From Rapana venosa (lineage: Eukaryota > Mollusca > Gastropoda > Neogastropoda > Muricidae), in assembly GCA_028751875.1 (NCBI GenBank), contig CM054155.1, forward strand, positions 1,787,282 through 1,851,281: a DNA stretch of 64,000 nucleotides. The letters run 5' to 3'. How positions within the stretch are numbered: the first letter of the stretch is position 1; every line of letters begins with the position of its first letter. The notes below the pieces were generated by a model. That model ran no database searches and was not told where the DNA came from. It worked only from the letters and a program-made list of their open reading frames with translations. A program made the translations under genes and the position numbers. Below, in pieces: positions 12,081 through 25,559 of the stretch.

Positions 12081-13084
12081 AAAAACAAACCATTTTACCA
12101 AAAATTATCAAAATTTGGGTCAAGAACAAAAAAAATTTTTACAACAAAAAATTGAATAAAGAGGGAAACAGAATTGGACAATTTTTGTTGAACATTATTT
12201 TTTTATCAAAAGAAAAAAAGATGAGAAGACCCCTACTGGAAAGAAGGAAAGAGAAACTTCTTGTTTTGGGGAAAAACAAAAAAAAATCTTAGGAACCAAC
12301 TAACATTGCAAGGGGCGCGACACCCAAGACAAAATTTTTAGAAAGGTATGTTCTTTTTTCGTTGGCCTAAAAAAATTTTTTTTTTCCCTTTGGCCCCTTT
12401 GGGTTTTTTATTTTTTTTTTTTGGTGTTTTTTCTTGTTCCGTCATTTGTCTAGAACCTGGAGACACTTGGCTGGAAAAGAAAACCTTTTTGGCCTCTGTT
12501 ACACCATAGCGCATATGATAACAAAAAACATATAAAATTTAAACCATATAAGAAAGAGGGAAAACAAACACAGCCACAACCCAAACAGGAAGCACGGAAA
12601 ATCCAAAGAACCAAAGAAAAACCCCCTTCCCAATGCAACGTCCCAAGAAACCCGGGGGAAATTTAAAGCTGGCAAAAGGTTACAAAATGGAATCAAAAAA
12701 AAACTTAGCAAAAAAACCAAAGCAAAAGATCTTTTTGGAAAAAACTAGAAAAACAGATGCCAAGAAACACAAAAAAAAAAAGACACAGCACCACCAAAAA
12801 AAAATATTCATCTTATTTAATAAAATTAAAAAACAGAATGGGAATTGTTATACGCCTTAGAGAAAAGGAGCAACAAAAACCAGCAAGACAAAAACCACAA
12901 CAAAACCCAAAAGAAAAAACCACAACCACAACCGAAAACCACTGCCAACAAACAGCCTACAACGATCCATTCAAGATGTATTAAAAGAATAAAAAAATAA
13001 TTTAACTTATATAGAAAATGAATTACGAAAAACTGCAGTAAATTTTGGTCAAACCCCCTCCCGTTTTGGCAGTTTTTAGGTCGC
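12081..13084. other. Low-quality AT-rich stretch, nothing recognised
   Basis: Homopolymer-rich sequence with only Lys/Asn-rich or Phe-rich frames (for example 12633-12860 and its antisense). The inverted arm has no matching sequence; there a LINE occupies the corresponding side of the boundary. Confidence 0.4.
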
Positions 13085-13265
13085 TAACTAGTTAGGGAAA
13101 AGCCGTCTAAAAATGAAGCCTGCTGATTTAGGAAAAACAACTTTGGGGATGCGCCAAATATTGCGGTTTAAAAGCATCCTTTGTTACAAAAACTTCTTGA
13201 AACAGGGAAACATTCCGAAAAATATTAGCCAAAATAAAAATACTTTTTTAGTGATATGGTTTGGG
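13085..13265 (+). CDS. Small hydrophobic protein of the virus-like element, left copy (broken)
   Basis: Partner of the better preserved frame at 62335-62485. Shared features are a 5' segment coding a SADLGK-like stretch and a hydrophobic helix, with frameshifts in this copy. It lies immediately upstream of the next element gene on the same strand. Function unknown. Confidence 0.45.
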
Positions 13266-13294
13266 TGGTGCTGTATTTAAACCACTTTGCTTTT

Positions 13295-13570
13295 ACAGGT
13301 AGCATCTATTTTTCTAAATTTCATTCAGACGAAAAAAGGAAAGACATGAAAAAGCAATAGAACAATGAACAAGCACAGGCAGAAACCAAAACAAAGCATT
13401 GCTCTTTTTAAACTTTTTTAAGAAAAACTTCTTGAACAAGGACATGCCGAAAAAAAAATTCTGATTTGACGGGGCAATAAAAAGTACACATTGTGACAGA
13501 AAACAAATATCTCCTATTACTAAGCCACAGTTTCGTGATTTTATCAACCCCTAAAACCCAAAAGACAGGC
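13295..13570 (+). CDS. Membrane/coiled-coil protein of the virus-like element, left copy (broken)
   Basis: Counterpart of the clean frame at 61970-62323. The left copy retains FSKFHSDEKRK (about 13311-13345) and an LLLLSHSF stretch near 13510-13535, but is split by several frameshifts. It follows the small hydrophobic gene with little space, so the two could be co-transcribed. Function unknown. See the right copy for domain structure. Confidence 0.5.
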
Positions 13571-13659
13571 GGATTGCTTTATTGTGGGGGCATAAAGAAT
13601 ATTTCTTACACAAAGGGTTTGGGTTAACCCAAAACAGGCAATTTTTTTATTTATTTATA

Positions 13660-14370
13660 GAACAATGGATCCCAAAATCCTAAGATCTACTACACACCAA
13701 AAAAGGGTACGGGAAAGGACAGGGGGCTTTTAATAAAACTGAGCATTGCATGAAGTAAGTTTCCAAAGACAAAGAAGTGCTGTCTAAACAACAATATGGC
13801 AGATCTATTTCCCCTGCCCCAAAGGCGTATTAATAGCCCCTCCTTCAAAACAGAACCAAAGATACCCCAAAAAACCCTTTTTATACTTCCCACTGACCAA
13901 TCAAAGAAAGGGGTATAAGTATGCCTTACTGTAGGGTTACTTCGGGGTATAAAGATCAGACCCCTTACTGAAAAGTGCCACTCAACGCATTGCTTTGCAA
14001 AATCATATCGGGCCCATTAAAAAAAACCCAGACTTATCATGTGAAGGAACGATTTTAAAGGGACATTTAATCAGCTTTTACTAAAAAGGAGTACAATAAA
14101 AAGAATACCAGCAACCCACAATCTAAAGCACTGTTGAAATTTTTAACAAACTGTTAGCAAAAGACCTGTTTGCATTCAACCACCAAGAAATCATGTCCCG
14201 CACACGAAATACAAGGGGAAAGAAACTGCCTGCATTTTTGAGAGCAATAACCTGAGAAATAAAGCCACAGGGTTTAAAAAAACCTTTGGGACCTTAAAAA
14301 GGCAAAACAAACAGCCACACCAAACAACAACACCAAAGCAACCACAGTACCCTTTTCAGGAAAAAAACTG
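13660..14370 (+). CDS. Uncharacterised element gene downstream of the coiled-coil gene, left copy (broken)
   Basis: A plus-strand coding segment starting near an ATGGATCCCAAAATCCT (13664). It shares NNNMADLF (about 13791-13813) and an FLYFP-like patch (about 13880-13895) with the right copy at 61100-61890. Conserved protein-level patches persist across both noisy copies over about 700 bases, which supports real coding sequence. It converges on the polymerase gene. No family recognised. Confidence 0.4.
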
Positions 14371-14892
14371 AATATCTGAATGCCTTGGGAGAAGCTAAGC
14401 CACGACAGTCACAAACGACAACAGAATCCCATCTGGAGCATAGACTTTTATGAAAAAAAAAAAAATTGTGGAAGGTCCCCCTTTTTAAATTATTGTCACT
14501 CCTGCGCCCAACGGGCTTTTTTTAAAGGGGGACGCACTATTCCCAAACCTAATACTGCCCCTGTTCAAAGGTAGGCCACTTTTTCTCAAAGTAATGACGA
14601 TGGTCCATCAACGTTTTTTTTTACAACAATTTAGGGAAAACATTTTTGATAATACTAAAGGGGGTTTGGACACTCCCATCCCACAACAACCTAGAAATTA
14701 TTTAGCCCCTCTTCTTTTGTGCCATAATCAATTTTATTTCTACTTGCAGCCAAAGTCTTCTAGATGTCACACTGTAAAACGGACGAGGCTGTACCACTAC
14801 CATATATTTGATAAAGAGAAAAACAATCCATTGTGGTCCAATAAAATTTTTTTAACTGTATATAAATTTAAAAAAAAAAATTTTTTAGTTAC

Positions 14893-17800
14893 TTAATTAA
14901 TTACTTTGTTCTCCGTGACCAATTGCTTAGGTGCTCTGGTGAAAATATATTTGTTTGTATCCTGCCAAAAATAAATGTCTTTTTTCAAAAACCACAGTTT
15001 TTTGAGTGGTGGGCGGGTTGAGCAGAGTTTTGGGTTGTCATGATGAAATACTCTCCTTAAAAGAGAGCCTCTTTGTATTACATGACGACTAGTTTTAAAC
15101 CACCTTTTGCCAACACCTTTTGCTTTTATAACACCTGTCTGGCTCAACGCATACATCGGCCCCAGCCAAACAATTCTTCGATAATATGCCTTTTCATCTC
15201 ACCCCACTTACCAAAACTTTTTTGTTACTGATGAATGCGGGGGGACTGTCTTTTGGGATAACACTGGGTTTCCAACCTGACCCCAGCGCTACGCCCCAAA
15301 AACAATCTTTGATTATCTTCTGTGGGTATGCCCTGGATAAAAGTCTTGTCTGTGACAAACCAAACAGCAATATTTAGCCTTGAGTAATCATACAAAACTC
15401 CAGCACAACAATTTTGAAGCCCACCACAAAAACCCAAAAATACGGTTTTCTAGTTAAAAACCGCAACTCTTCATCATGATCCCATACAACTGTCATGGAA
15501 AATTGCCTGTATTTTTGATAGTTTTGGCTTTGATGTTAGTTTAAAAGGCTTCATTTTCTTTTGTGACAGTCTGACTTTTTTCTTTTTGTGGGGGTTCTCC
15601 ATTGTTTTACAAAGCACTTTGTTCATGGCTTGAGGTAACCTTTCTATGCATCGGTTCCCTTTCGTTCCAGATCATGTTTTTCATATGTATTTTTTCATAA
15701 ATTTGCCTTGGTCAAACACAATGATACGATAACAGCATAAAAATTTAACCCATCCCTGGGTAGAACTGACAGTCTGTAGGACAAACAAATTGCTTTTGTC
15801 ATTTAAGTTGGTAAAAGCTTTGGGGGTTTTTTTTTTGGGAAGTTTTGACCCTTTCCTGCACCTTTGGGGTAGTCATTGTGTGAATCATGTAGTTCTGGGG
15901 ATAGACAAATCTACTTCTAAGACCCAAACCCTTTGTTTGATCAGAGACATTTGTGACAACGTTTTTAAAAACCCCATCAACAGCAAAAGGCCCTTTTAAA
16001 AACCACTAAAGTTTCTAGGTATGACTGACAATCGCCCATCCATACAGATTTTTTGCGTCAGTACATGAGTAGTTAGAAGTGGCAAGGATCAAAATTTTCT
16101 AAATATTTGTTTTTGGCCTTACAGAATTGGCATGCCAAACGACACCACGCAGACCACCTCAATCATTTGGAGCTTTGGGCGGGTCAGACAACAAATCAAT
16201 CGCACCCCAGTAACTTCAAGAAAGCACCCCAAGACTTTCCCCGGTCTTAAATAAGGTATGGTCTATCCCCTAATTTAAAATTTCCTGTCTTTCTGTATTT
16301 TCCAAAAATAATCAAAAAGCAAACATCACAAAAGTAGATACGATCATGTAACCCCCATCGTCCGCACGCATTTTTTCCCCATCCCCACTGAGCATGCTGT
16401 AGTCCACACTGATTCCTTTGCCTTCAGTCTGCGAAGAATGCTTTTTTTGGGCAGCTCTTTTCACCCAAAGTTTTTCCCATGATCATTACTCATAAGGAAA
16501 GACCTTTCGCAGGGCTTTGGCGAAGTATTTTTCGTAATTAGCAATCTCATTTATGAAGAAAAGGGACTCAGGGCCATCAAATGTTGTGCAGAATCAAAGA
16601 AGGATAAGCTATTTGGGGTAAAAGTCCGGTACTTCCTGATGCTGAGCAATGCAGAAAGCCTTATACTCATCAGTTACTGCCTGCATGATAGGGGATCAAA
16701 CCTCTTTTTGGGGAAGAAAAACGGGCACTTTCCAGTTTTGGGGATCTACTTTAGTTGTAGATTAAAACTTACTTTTTGTCTCCCCCCAAATTACCACGAT
16801 GGGGTCTGATCCTGACTGTGTGATTATCTCCCACCTGTGGGTTTTAAAAAATTACCACAAATCCACAATGTGTGCAAAGCATACTGTTCCTGGTTTTCTT
16901 TGTCATAATATCTCTTGTAGGTTTTTAAAGCTTTGAGATAGGTTAGATTCGTTTTCAGGGTTTTCAAAAAAAAAGCTTAGCCGCATCTGGTCCTCATACA
17001 AGAAGGGCTCGATTGCACCATCCACTAACAACAAAAAAGAAAAGGGAACAGACTTGATGATTACTGAGAAAAGACGTTTTAAAAGGCATTTGTTCCCGGT
17101 GCTGGGCCCTTGGTATTGCAAAATAGACTCAAATTCAGCATACACACATAGGATTTCTTTTGTAGCTTTTTTATGTTTTGAAGTAAACCTTGCTTCCTGC
17201 TTTGGGTTACAGTTCAGTGATTGCTTGGGCTCACTCTTACAATTTTTTCTGTGTTTGTCTGCTGCCTGTAAAGATGGAAAAACGAACCAAGCATCGTTCA
17301 AACCTTGTTTGTGCTATTTTTTGTTGTCTGTGCAATAAGCCCACTCATTTTTTCAATGATTGTAAATGATAAATTACAACAATAATCACATGGTTTTTTT
17401 TTGGGGGAATCCTACAGTGGAGACTTGCTAGAAATGGGGAGTGGCAAGGTTTCATCTTTTCCAGGTGTACACATTACACAGGGGTGGGTTTAGTTCCTAA
17501 AAACCTTCAAGCCCTAACAGCCACAGGAAATCAATGCCGGTGAAGTCAAGTTTTCACGATGTTCAAAGATGTTGAAACCTCTCTGCTCTTGTTACTGAAA
17601 CACCCTAGCCACACACCCACAAAAACACTTTCATCTTTTTTCTGAATTTTCACCAGCATTTTTTGCTACAACATCGGGGAAAGGGGAATTAACTTCTCCC
17701 AACAAGGGGATAAACTTTGTTTGCTTTTTTCTATACGAAGAACCTTACCAACGCCCCCTGACCCCTCTTCTTGCTGTTTCTGCAGAATGTTCGAAGTTGT

Positions 17801-18040
17801 GCATCATCCATCCCCATTTTTTGGGGACTCTTCAAAGGATTCAGGCTTTTTTGGTTTTTGTTGACCATAACATTTTTTTCTTCATCTTTATTTGCGTTTT
17901 GTATAAAATTTCAAAACCAACTGCACCTTTACGGTGGATCATTTTTTGGGTTTCTGGTATTTGGATTGCATCTTGAATGCTTTGTACCAAAAGTTTGTGT
18001 TTGTGTAAATTTAGCTCATTGTCTGAAACACTTTGTCCAT
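14893..18040 (-). CDS. polB: Protein-primed family B DNA polymerase of a Polinton/adintovirus-like element, left copy (frameshifted)
   Basis: The minus-strand gene starts at the ATG at 18040-18038 (MDKV..., shared with the right copy) and ends at a stop near 14893, about 1,050 codons. Visible in order are an N-terminal region, a zinc-finger-like segment (FPSLQAADKHRKNC, about 17240-17281), exonuclease I motif as YAEFES (17122-17145, the first catalytic Asp reading as Glu), palm and thumb pieces, motif C as VTDKTF (about 15340-15357), and a C-terminal stretch ending KQLVTENKVIN. Family knowledge: DNA_pol_B_2 polymerases with this exonuclease-palm order replicate Polinton/Maverick and adintovirus genomes. 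The changed motif residues and frameshifts lie in low-quality sequence and may be errors. It faces the convergent small genes at 13085-14370. Confidence 0.75.
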
Positions 18041-18179
18041 ACTGAGCCTCAACTTAATCCTAACTCATATAGTAAGAAAAAAAAAAATTTTAAATTTAAA
18101 TTAATTAATAATTTTTCTTGTTTTTTTTTTTTTGCTACGGTATGAAGCTGAATTAACCACAGGTAATTCTTAGCTCCTT

Positions 18180-18680
18180 AATAGAGACTCAGCTGATCCT
18201 TTAAACCTGTTTTGGGCCAAGCAGATACCCCTTTTTAAAATTCCTTTTTTATTGAGATCAATTCCACAGGCAAGTTTTGTTTGTTTTTTGGGGGTCGAAT
18301 TTTTGATCCTTGAGTCATCATAGCACCTAAAGACGTTTGAACTCCTCCGATATTGGGGAACGTTAGGCTTTGCTAAAAAATCAAAAATGACTTAGCTGGC
18401 TAATTCAAGGCAAAAACAGCATCATGTTTTTTCTAGATTTACGAAAACAAAAACCTTTTCGAAAAGACTTTGTAAAAATGAACAGGCTCCTGCTGTTATT
18501 AAACAAGCCCAATGCTATAACAGAAGCACCAATCCAGTAGCCAAGAGAGCAATCCCCTGTTTTTGCTGCAGCTGAAACAAGTTGCTTACCGAGTAAAAAG
18601 CTAAACACGTAAATGCTGACTGTACCTACGCCGATTTTGTATACTTTGCTATTGTTGCTCAATATCATGCGCATCTGTGT
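18180..18680 (-). CDS. Small membrane protein next to polB, left copy
   Basis: A minus-strand frame (from 18674) begins with an NNSKVYK patch and a hydrophobic stretch including FSFLLGKQL, then LGYWIGAS and IALGLFNN, suggesting two membrane segments within about 70 residues. The right copy at 56860-57120 aligns over the same residues. It lies upstream of polB on the same strand. After about residue 80 the frames diverge between copies. Function unknown. Confidence 0.5.
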
Positions 18681-18699
18681 AAGTTTTCAAAAAAAAAGG

Positions 18700-20640
18700 A
18701 TTAGCATTATCATTAAGATTTCAGGATCGGGCACTAGGAATTTTAGGATATTTAGCAGTCGTCATCTTCTTCTTCTTAACTTTTAAAAAAAAAAAACGTG
18801 GGGAATTTTATTATTATTTTTTTCAGAAGTCTTGTAATTGATTCGGCAGTACAACACGTGTAAAACGCAAGGGGCCCAAAGTGGTGTAGTTTGAGGATCT
18901 AATGTTTACTGGAGGGTCTAGGAGCAATTTGATTTTATACTGAAATTTCCCTTAAAAGCATTGCCCACCGCCGCGTTCCAAATACAATAGAAAAATCTGA
19001 GGCATAAACGTTGAGGTTTTTTCCATTTAAAAAACCCACCATGAACAAAAAAAAGCTCGTCTTCTTTTTAAACCCAAAAGAACAAACACCAAGGGTTACT
19101 GATCATCCAAGGAAAGATGGAAGGAACCTAGAATGTGGTTGATGGTTTTAGTTCCACAGCCCTTTTCATGAAGCAAGTAACGGCCCTTTATTCGTAACTT
19201 TACTCTACTTCATTTCTGCTAGCTGATTGAATGCTAAATGCTATGTTTACTTCCGCATTTAGGTTTTACGGAAAGTTCTGTCGGGCCATAGAGAGTTATG
19301 GACTAAAAAACTCAAACTTGATTTCCACCCGATGTTTGGTTTAAAGTCCTTTATACTTTATATTTTTACTTTGTAAGTAAAATCATCTCAATTTCTTCAC
19401 CAACTTTAACGCAACTTTTTCAATTTAGGAAACCGGGGGAGGTTTTTTAAAATTTCTTCTTTTGTTTTGGCGCGTATACCATCATTTTATACTCAAAAGC
19501 GTAAATTTTCCCCAAATCTCCCCATCCTTCTCCAACTCTTTACATCCCCAAAACTTTAAGCTCAATAGTTTTGGCATTTTTCAGGTGCTCTTTATTACAA
19601 CGCGTGACAGGGTTTTGAATGTATATTAATTATTTTTTTTTTATTTCAATGAAATGTAAATTTTTACAGTCAACTGTTCTTTGTGCGGCGTCTTTGATTG
19701 TTATACAGAGTGTTTCAGGAACCCTTTCTTCAGCTCTTTAAACGAAGTTATTAAAGTTTTTTTGGCTCGTTTCACAGTACGTTGTCTGCTAGTGAAGGAT
19801 CTCAGTAATCAGAAGGAACGATGGGGAAAAGCCTTCGTCACCACTTGTTTTTTTTGTTTTAACTGAGACAATTTTACAAAAAGAAAAGAGTTTCTGCCAA
19901 GTCAATGGGTTTTTTTTCACCGACAAGGTTCGTCCTCCATCATCATTAAAAGTATAACCAAAAACTTTTTCCCCCAACCATCAGACCCATTTTTCTAAAT
20001 AGGTTCCTGAAACCAAGCATTTCTCAAGACGTTTGGCATCCTTATACTAGAAAGAAGTCTAAAAGGTAATTTTAACAAAAGGGGTTTTGATTTTAGTGAT
20101 ACCACGGGACGGGGAGCTCCTTTTCTATGTGCAGAAATCATAAAAACCCTTTTTTGCACAATAAAGTTATTAAACGCCATTCAAGGATCATATTTTTAAT
20201 CCTTTGTTGCTGCTTTCGAGTTTGCCAGGGATACGGGTTAAAGACCTCATGAAAAGAAACGTTTTTTTTTGACAGCGGTTGTCAAAGGGAAGGTTAGTTT
20301 AACAGGTACACCTGACTGATCTTTTGTAGTGTTATAAACTTTTTATCTACTATAAAAAAATAATTAAAAAATAAAAAATGCAAAATACAGGCTGGATCTC
20401 ACTAAAACCCAAAGACTAGGTTTTTTAATAAGCAAGTTGCTTTGCAAACTTATTTTCGAAAAAAGTTCCCAACCCACGAAATCATACTTAAACCCACCAA
20501 TTAGGGATGTTTCCACGGAAACATGGGTTTTCTAATCCCAACAGTTTTACCAAAACCACTTAAACTTTTCTACCACGGCAACACGGCGTGTTGTTTATAT
20601 GCTGCCACAGAACCATCCAAACCCGTTTTTAAAAACTGTG
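18700..20640 (-). other. Uncharacterised coding block of the virus-like element, left copy
   Basis: Minus-strand protein patches recur in the right copy at about 55400-56700. Examples are EEIEMILLTK with a following GGNQV-like patch (about 19200-19430) and KKTSGDEGF (about 19820-19850). Frameshifts prevent drawing gene limits. In this class of element such positions can hold capsid, packaging ATPase or protease genes, but I see no decisive motif for any of them. Confidence 0.4.
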
Positions 20641-23600
20641 TACAGGTTTCTGTTACTATCAATTTAGGCGGTGTTATCTGAGCTGCAGTCCCCCTGCCCA
20701 CTAAGAACTTGAAACCCCCTTTAAATAGGATTTAAAAAAGGGAGAGAGGCTGTGCAAAAAGTTCAAAATTGATTTTAAAAACGCATTTAGACAAACAAGG
20801 ACAAAAATCAGGCAAGGGTACTCTTTTTTTTGGGTTTTCACAGGGGGGGAATTTTCATGCTGGTGGCCCCAAAAAACATCTTTTTCGCGTGTTTTAAAGT
20901 TTTTCTTTTTTTAAAGAGCAAATGTACTTTTAGCATGGACACTTTTATTCTTGAAAAGTGAAGGGTTAACAAACCAGGATTAGGAAAAATTTTAAGACTC
21001 TGTTTTGGGGCCCATGTGTGGGCTTTCCCTTGGTGCACAGGCACAGACAAATAAGTATTATTTTTTGGGACAGGGTTTGATGCACAGAAAGCAGTTTCAG
21101 CAAATCTGAAGACAGTATTAACCCCAATTACTTACAACAGCATCAAACATTATCAAATGTTCTTCCTAGCACGGCTAAGGTAGACTTTTGCTATAGACAA
21201 GGGGTTTTTATATTCGCTCCAAAATTCAGTTACAAAAGGGGCAATTACAAAAACAAAAACAAAATATTAAGCGGAGATGATGGGCAGCTTTTGGAAAAAA
21301 AGAAAAATATAAAAAAACACCACACAAAAAGTGTAGGGCCAACAAAAGAAGCAACAACAGGGGGAAAAAACACTACCACCACCCAAGCAAACAAAAAAAA
21401 TATTAATCCCCTTGTAAGAGACAGTCCCCAAAAAGAAATAACGCTTTTAAAAAATATACTTGTTTTAAGGGCCTTGCTTACTTTAATTTTAAAAAAAGAA
21501 AAACCAAAAACTAAAACCCGAACGCCATAAATGCTCTGCCATAAACCCCAAGTTTTTCTGCGTTGATAATACCAGCTAACAACTGAACCAATTAACAGAA
21601 GTCGTTTTCCAACTTTGAGGCAATTTTTTAAAGGTCACTAAGTGGGCCCAGTTTTTTTCCTAAACCCCCCTGTGCCCGTGGGGGCGGAAGGTGGGGGTGT
21701 TGGGGGCGGTTGTGCTTCCTGTCACGCAAACACAATTCAAAAGCAAACCCAATTCGAAAAATTATACTGACAAATTTTTACCCTTGCTTCAAACAGGTAC
21801 GGATTTTCCCCATGTTTTGGGGTTTTATAAAATTTTAAATGGGTTGTTTCTTTTAAAATTTTGCTAACCTGAGATGTATTGTCCCTTTGTTATCTTTAAA
21901 CCCAATCTTTTCTTGGGCTTCACTTTCAGATTTTTTTAGACCGTGTGATTTCTTTCTTTTTCTTCCGGGCAAAGATTTTGCATCGCTGCTTCGCTACTTT
22001 TTCTTTTCAGTTCATGGTTTTTTCAAATCGCCTAGCTTTGCTAAATTTTTTTTATCATTCGCCTCTAATACTCTGTAGTCTTGAAATTAGCCCCATTATT
22101 TTTCGCATGGGTAGGGGTTTATCATTTATGTTTTCAGTGCTGTTCTTCGTCTGCTTGTGGAACTTTTTCCAACTCTAGAATAGTTTCATTTTTTGTGTTT
22201 GCCGACTTGCTAGGTCTTCAATGTAACTTTCAATGTTTGTTGGTAAAGTTTTGTTCACTTTTTTAGTTTTCAACCTTGGTAGGGATCGTTATAACAATGC
22301 ACACTAATACCTTTTTCTCGCAAGCAACACTTACCTCTTAGTGTATTTTTTGCTAAAAAAAATGATGGGTTATTTTTTTTTTTTAATAAAACCTTTTTCC
22401 TGTTCAGTTAACAACAGATTGTCTTTTGTTTCCATATCATACAGTATGGTCTATACTTTTGGGTTTTGTTTCCCCAAAATTTGTGAAAAAATCTTAACCC
22501 CTTCAAAATCTCTTTTGACGAAGCAAGGGTTTCTACAATGCGCCGCTTCACCCATACACAACTGGCAAAACACTCATCCAAACTATACCTAGTCTTCCAT
22601 TTCTATTTTTGTTTGTTTTTTTTCTACTTATAAAAAAAGATGGGGCAAAAAAAACATTTTTAGCAACCTTGATCCCTACAGACTTAAAAGATCCCTTTGG
22701 GATTTAAAAAAAACGAAAAAACAATTCGTTATTACAAACAACCCCTCCACATTTATGAAAATCACATTTTAGTTAGGTTTCCAATTTAAAAAAAGATGAT
22801 TCATTGTTCCAGGCACAAATGGCTTGCTTTTCAATTGAAATAGAGTCTGAAGATGATCCAACAAATGTGGTAGCAAACTTAGGTGGCTATTATAAAAAAG
22901 ATTTGGTCAAGCTAGAAGGCAGGGAATACTCTCATAAAACAAAGCAACTATTATTGACTTCTGATTTAAAATGACAAAAGAAAAAAAGGGATGATCTTTT
23001 ACGGGGATACGGAAGATGAGGGACAAAAAACAAAGTAGGTTTTGCTGATAAGGGGAAACAAAAAAAAAAAAAAGATGCTGCCCTAGCAAAAGCCATAGTA
23101 ACAGGGTTTTATTCCCCCTTGACTTTGAACGCTCACCTCACATGCCTTTCTACAGGGTGCACTCAAGACAGACTGTCCATGACTGACCCTTTAATGACAG
23201 TGCTCGTGATTAATACAGTGGCCTGACGTTAAGACAAAAAAAACTGGTTTTTAAAAACTTTAGATATATTTGTCAATCACCCAACTTGCACGCTTTATTG
23301 CACAGCATATCAGTCAAGGCTTGCATCATTAAAAAAGAGTTCTTAACCATAGTACATTAAATGAAGATAAAACAAAACGTTGGAACATAAACTGAAAACT
23401 CCACAAAATCATTAAAAGGAATATTAATGCGTTTGAAAAACCACCCCCCCCTTTTTCCCGATAAGTGAGGGTTTATTAACCCGGGATTAACATTTAACAG
23501 TACATAAGGGGCAACCCAAAACAATCATGCCCACTTTAACCATACAACACTTTTAAAGGGAAGAAAATACTTTGGTTCGGGTCAACACAATGATACCACA

Positions 23601-24600
23601 CGGGGGTTACAAGCAAATCTTTTACTCTGCAGATTTTAGGCTCAGAATACCTAACATCAAATATGCTTGTTTTTTACTTAAGATCAACAGTTAATAACTG
23701 CATGGTTCAGGAAGACGCATTGAAAACGGCTCAGAAGGAATAAACTAACAAATAAGAAAGAGCAAAAAAAAATGATACCCCTAAAAAAATCTATTGTAGT
23801 ATGGGTTCACAGCCAAAATAGAAGGAAAAAGACAAAAAAAAAATTGTTTACTAATGGGCCAGCTAATTTTCTACCCAAAAGAAGCACACGCCCCCTAATA
23901 TGCGGGGAAAAAGGCTTGGCAAGACGTATTTGTTTTAGATTTATTACAAAAAGGTACAAAAAAACATTTCGAGTTCATTTTTAATTCTTCCAACACTGCA
24001 CAACAAAAAAACATACAGGAGAGAAAATTATTTGGACAAATGAGAAAAAATTATAGTCATCCCTCTGACAGGGAAAAGAGTGTTTAGAATACTATTACAG
24101 CTCTTTGAAAATAGGCAGACCCTTTTTTTAAAACGACTGCCACAAGCGTGACATTGTTAAGAAAAAAAAAATATTTGTCTAAGCTTGTTTCGTGGGGGAC
24201 TCACAGATATCGTTTGGTTCTGACACAAAAAATAATGCATTTAAAAAAAATTACCAGAACAAAAAAGTCGTTGTAATTTTTCCATAAAGAAAGATGGGGT
24301 TTTAAAAAATTCCTTTGGGAGAATGATTTTTTACAACGGACAAGAAAGAGAAAGAATAAAACTAAAACTGAGAAACCCCAAACAATAAAAAAAAATACTC
24401 AAAACAGACCAGCCGACAAATACTGTTTTTTTAAAACCCCAAAAGCTTATTTTTTTTAAAAACACCCAAGAACATGCAACAGCCAACACACAAAAAACAA
24501 AAACACCTCCTCCACACACAACCCCACAAATACCTGTGCTTAGTGTAGGGGCCCCTGCTTTTTGTTTATTGGCAACAAGCCAAATTTTTTGCAACACAGG
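20640..24600. other. Distal part of the virus-like element, left copy, genes unresolved
   Basis: This stretch matches 46400-50760 inverted. Protein-like patches shared by both copies include VPVHQGKAHTW (20838-21050, minus), TKATTGG-like and PLVRD patches (21290-21440, plus), a Lys-rich basic segment (21890-22180, minus) and an FFTNFGE-like patch (22440-22520, minus). The basic segment could be a DNA-binding or core protein. No gene can be delimited with confidence, and no terminal inverted repeats are visible. Confidence 0.35.
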
Positions 24601-24659
24601 CGCAAAATGGGGAGTGCTAAGTAATGTTCGCCATCAAAGGAAGGTTTATAATTTAATTT

Positions 24660-25085
24660 TCACTCTTTCATCGCCCTTTGGGCACCCAGTGGGGAAGTCA
24701 AAAGCTTTTTGGCGGGCAGCAGGCAGACAGGGGGCATGGGTTCGAACCCCCGGAGGGGGGAACTAGGGTACAGGGCCCAATTTTTAAAATTTTTGTTTGG
24801 TTTTGTGTACTATTTGTGGTTTTAAGTGTTTGTGTTTAGTCCCCGTTTGTACTAGGGGTTTTTGTGTGAGTGTGTATTATGGTTTTCCTGTTATTTTTGG
24901 TTTAATGCGTGTGGGGTGTAAATGTTGGCGGCATTTCCAAAAGTCTGAATGCCGGAAAACTTCTCCGCTACCCAAAAACCCATTGCGTGTCCCCAAATTG
25001 CCTCCTGTAATGAGCCTGGGGAGCGGGGAAAAGGGTTTTTCACTTTTTTTAATAAAAAAGTCACACAGCATAGCAAAATCAAAAA
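24660..25085 (+). mobile_element. SINE-2 copy: tRNA-derived SINE
   Basis: A B-box-like GGGTTCGAACCCC at about 24738-24750 marks a tRNA-related head beginning near 24660. A T/G-rich body follows, then a tail with GGCGGCATTTCC, AACTTCTCCGC, CCTCCTGTAATGAGC and finally a TTTTTCACTTTTTTTAATAAA stretch. The same unit is inverted at 45935-46340 and a 5'-truncated copy lies at 55165-55345. Confidence 0.6.
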
Positions 25086-25559
25086 AATAAAAGGAGTATT
25101 ATTTAAATTTTTTAGTATTTTTTAATTAGTTCTTACAAGATATTGTTTTTGCATAAATTCCCATAATTTTATTTTTTGCTTATTAGAAATAAATTAGTAT
25201 TTCTTTCCCGTTTTAGTAGAGAATTTGGGTAAAACCGATTTAAGTAAAAGCTTTGTTTTATAAAAACATGCAAGTTTTTGGGCCGAGGGGCAACCGAAAA
25301 GGCCAAAAGTTCCTGGTTTTTTAAAACAGAAGTGGTTTTACTGACTCGGCTTTTACCCTACTCTTTATGATCTAAATTAGTCGAATGCATGCGCTAAAAA
25401 GTCCAACCCCCCGTCCACGTTGGGGAAACAAAACGGGCCTGGAAATCCGGGGGCGTGTTTGGGAAGAAATTTTTCAACCGCTAAGAAAACTGAAAAGAGA
25501 CACAAACGGACGGGAAACCAACGGAAAACGACCTTCAATTTGGAAAAGGCATTTAAATA

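Noticed and set aside
13085..24600. Terminal inverted repeats of the virus-like element
   Set aside because: I looked for matching ends near 13.1 kb and 24.6 kb and in the other arm and saw none; noise may hide them.
24738..24750. tRNA gene
   Set aside because: Only a B-box-like segment is present, within a repeated SINE; no cloverleaf can be completed.
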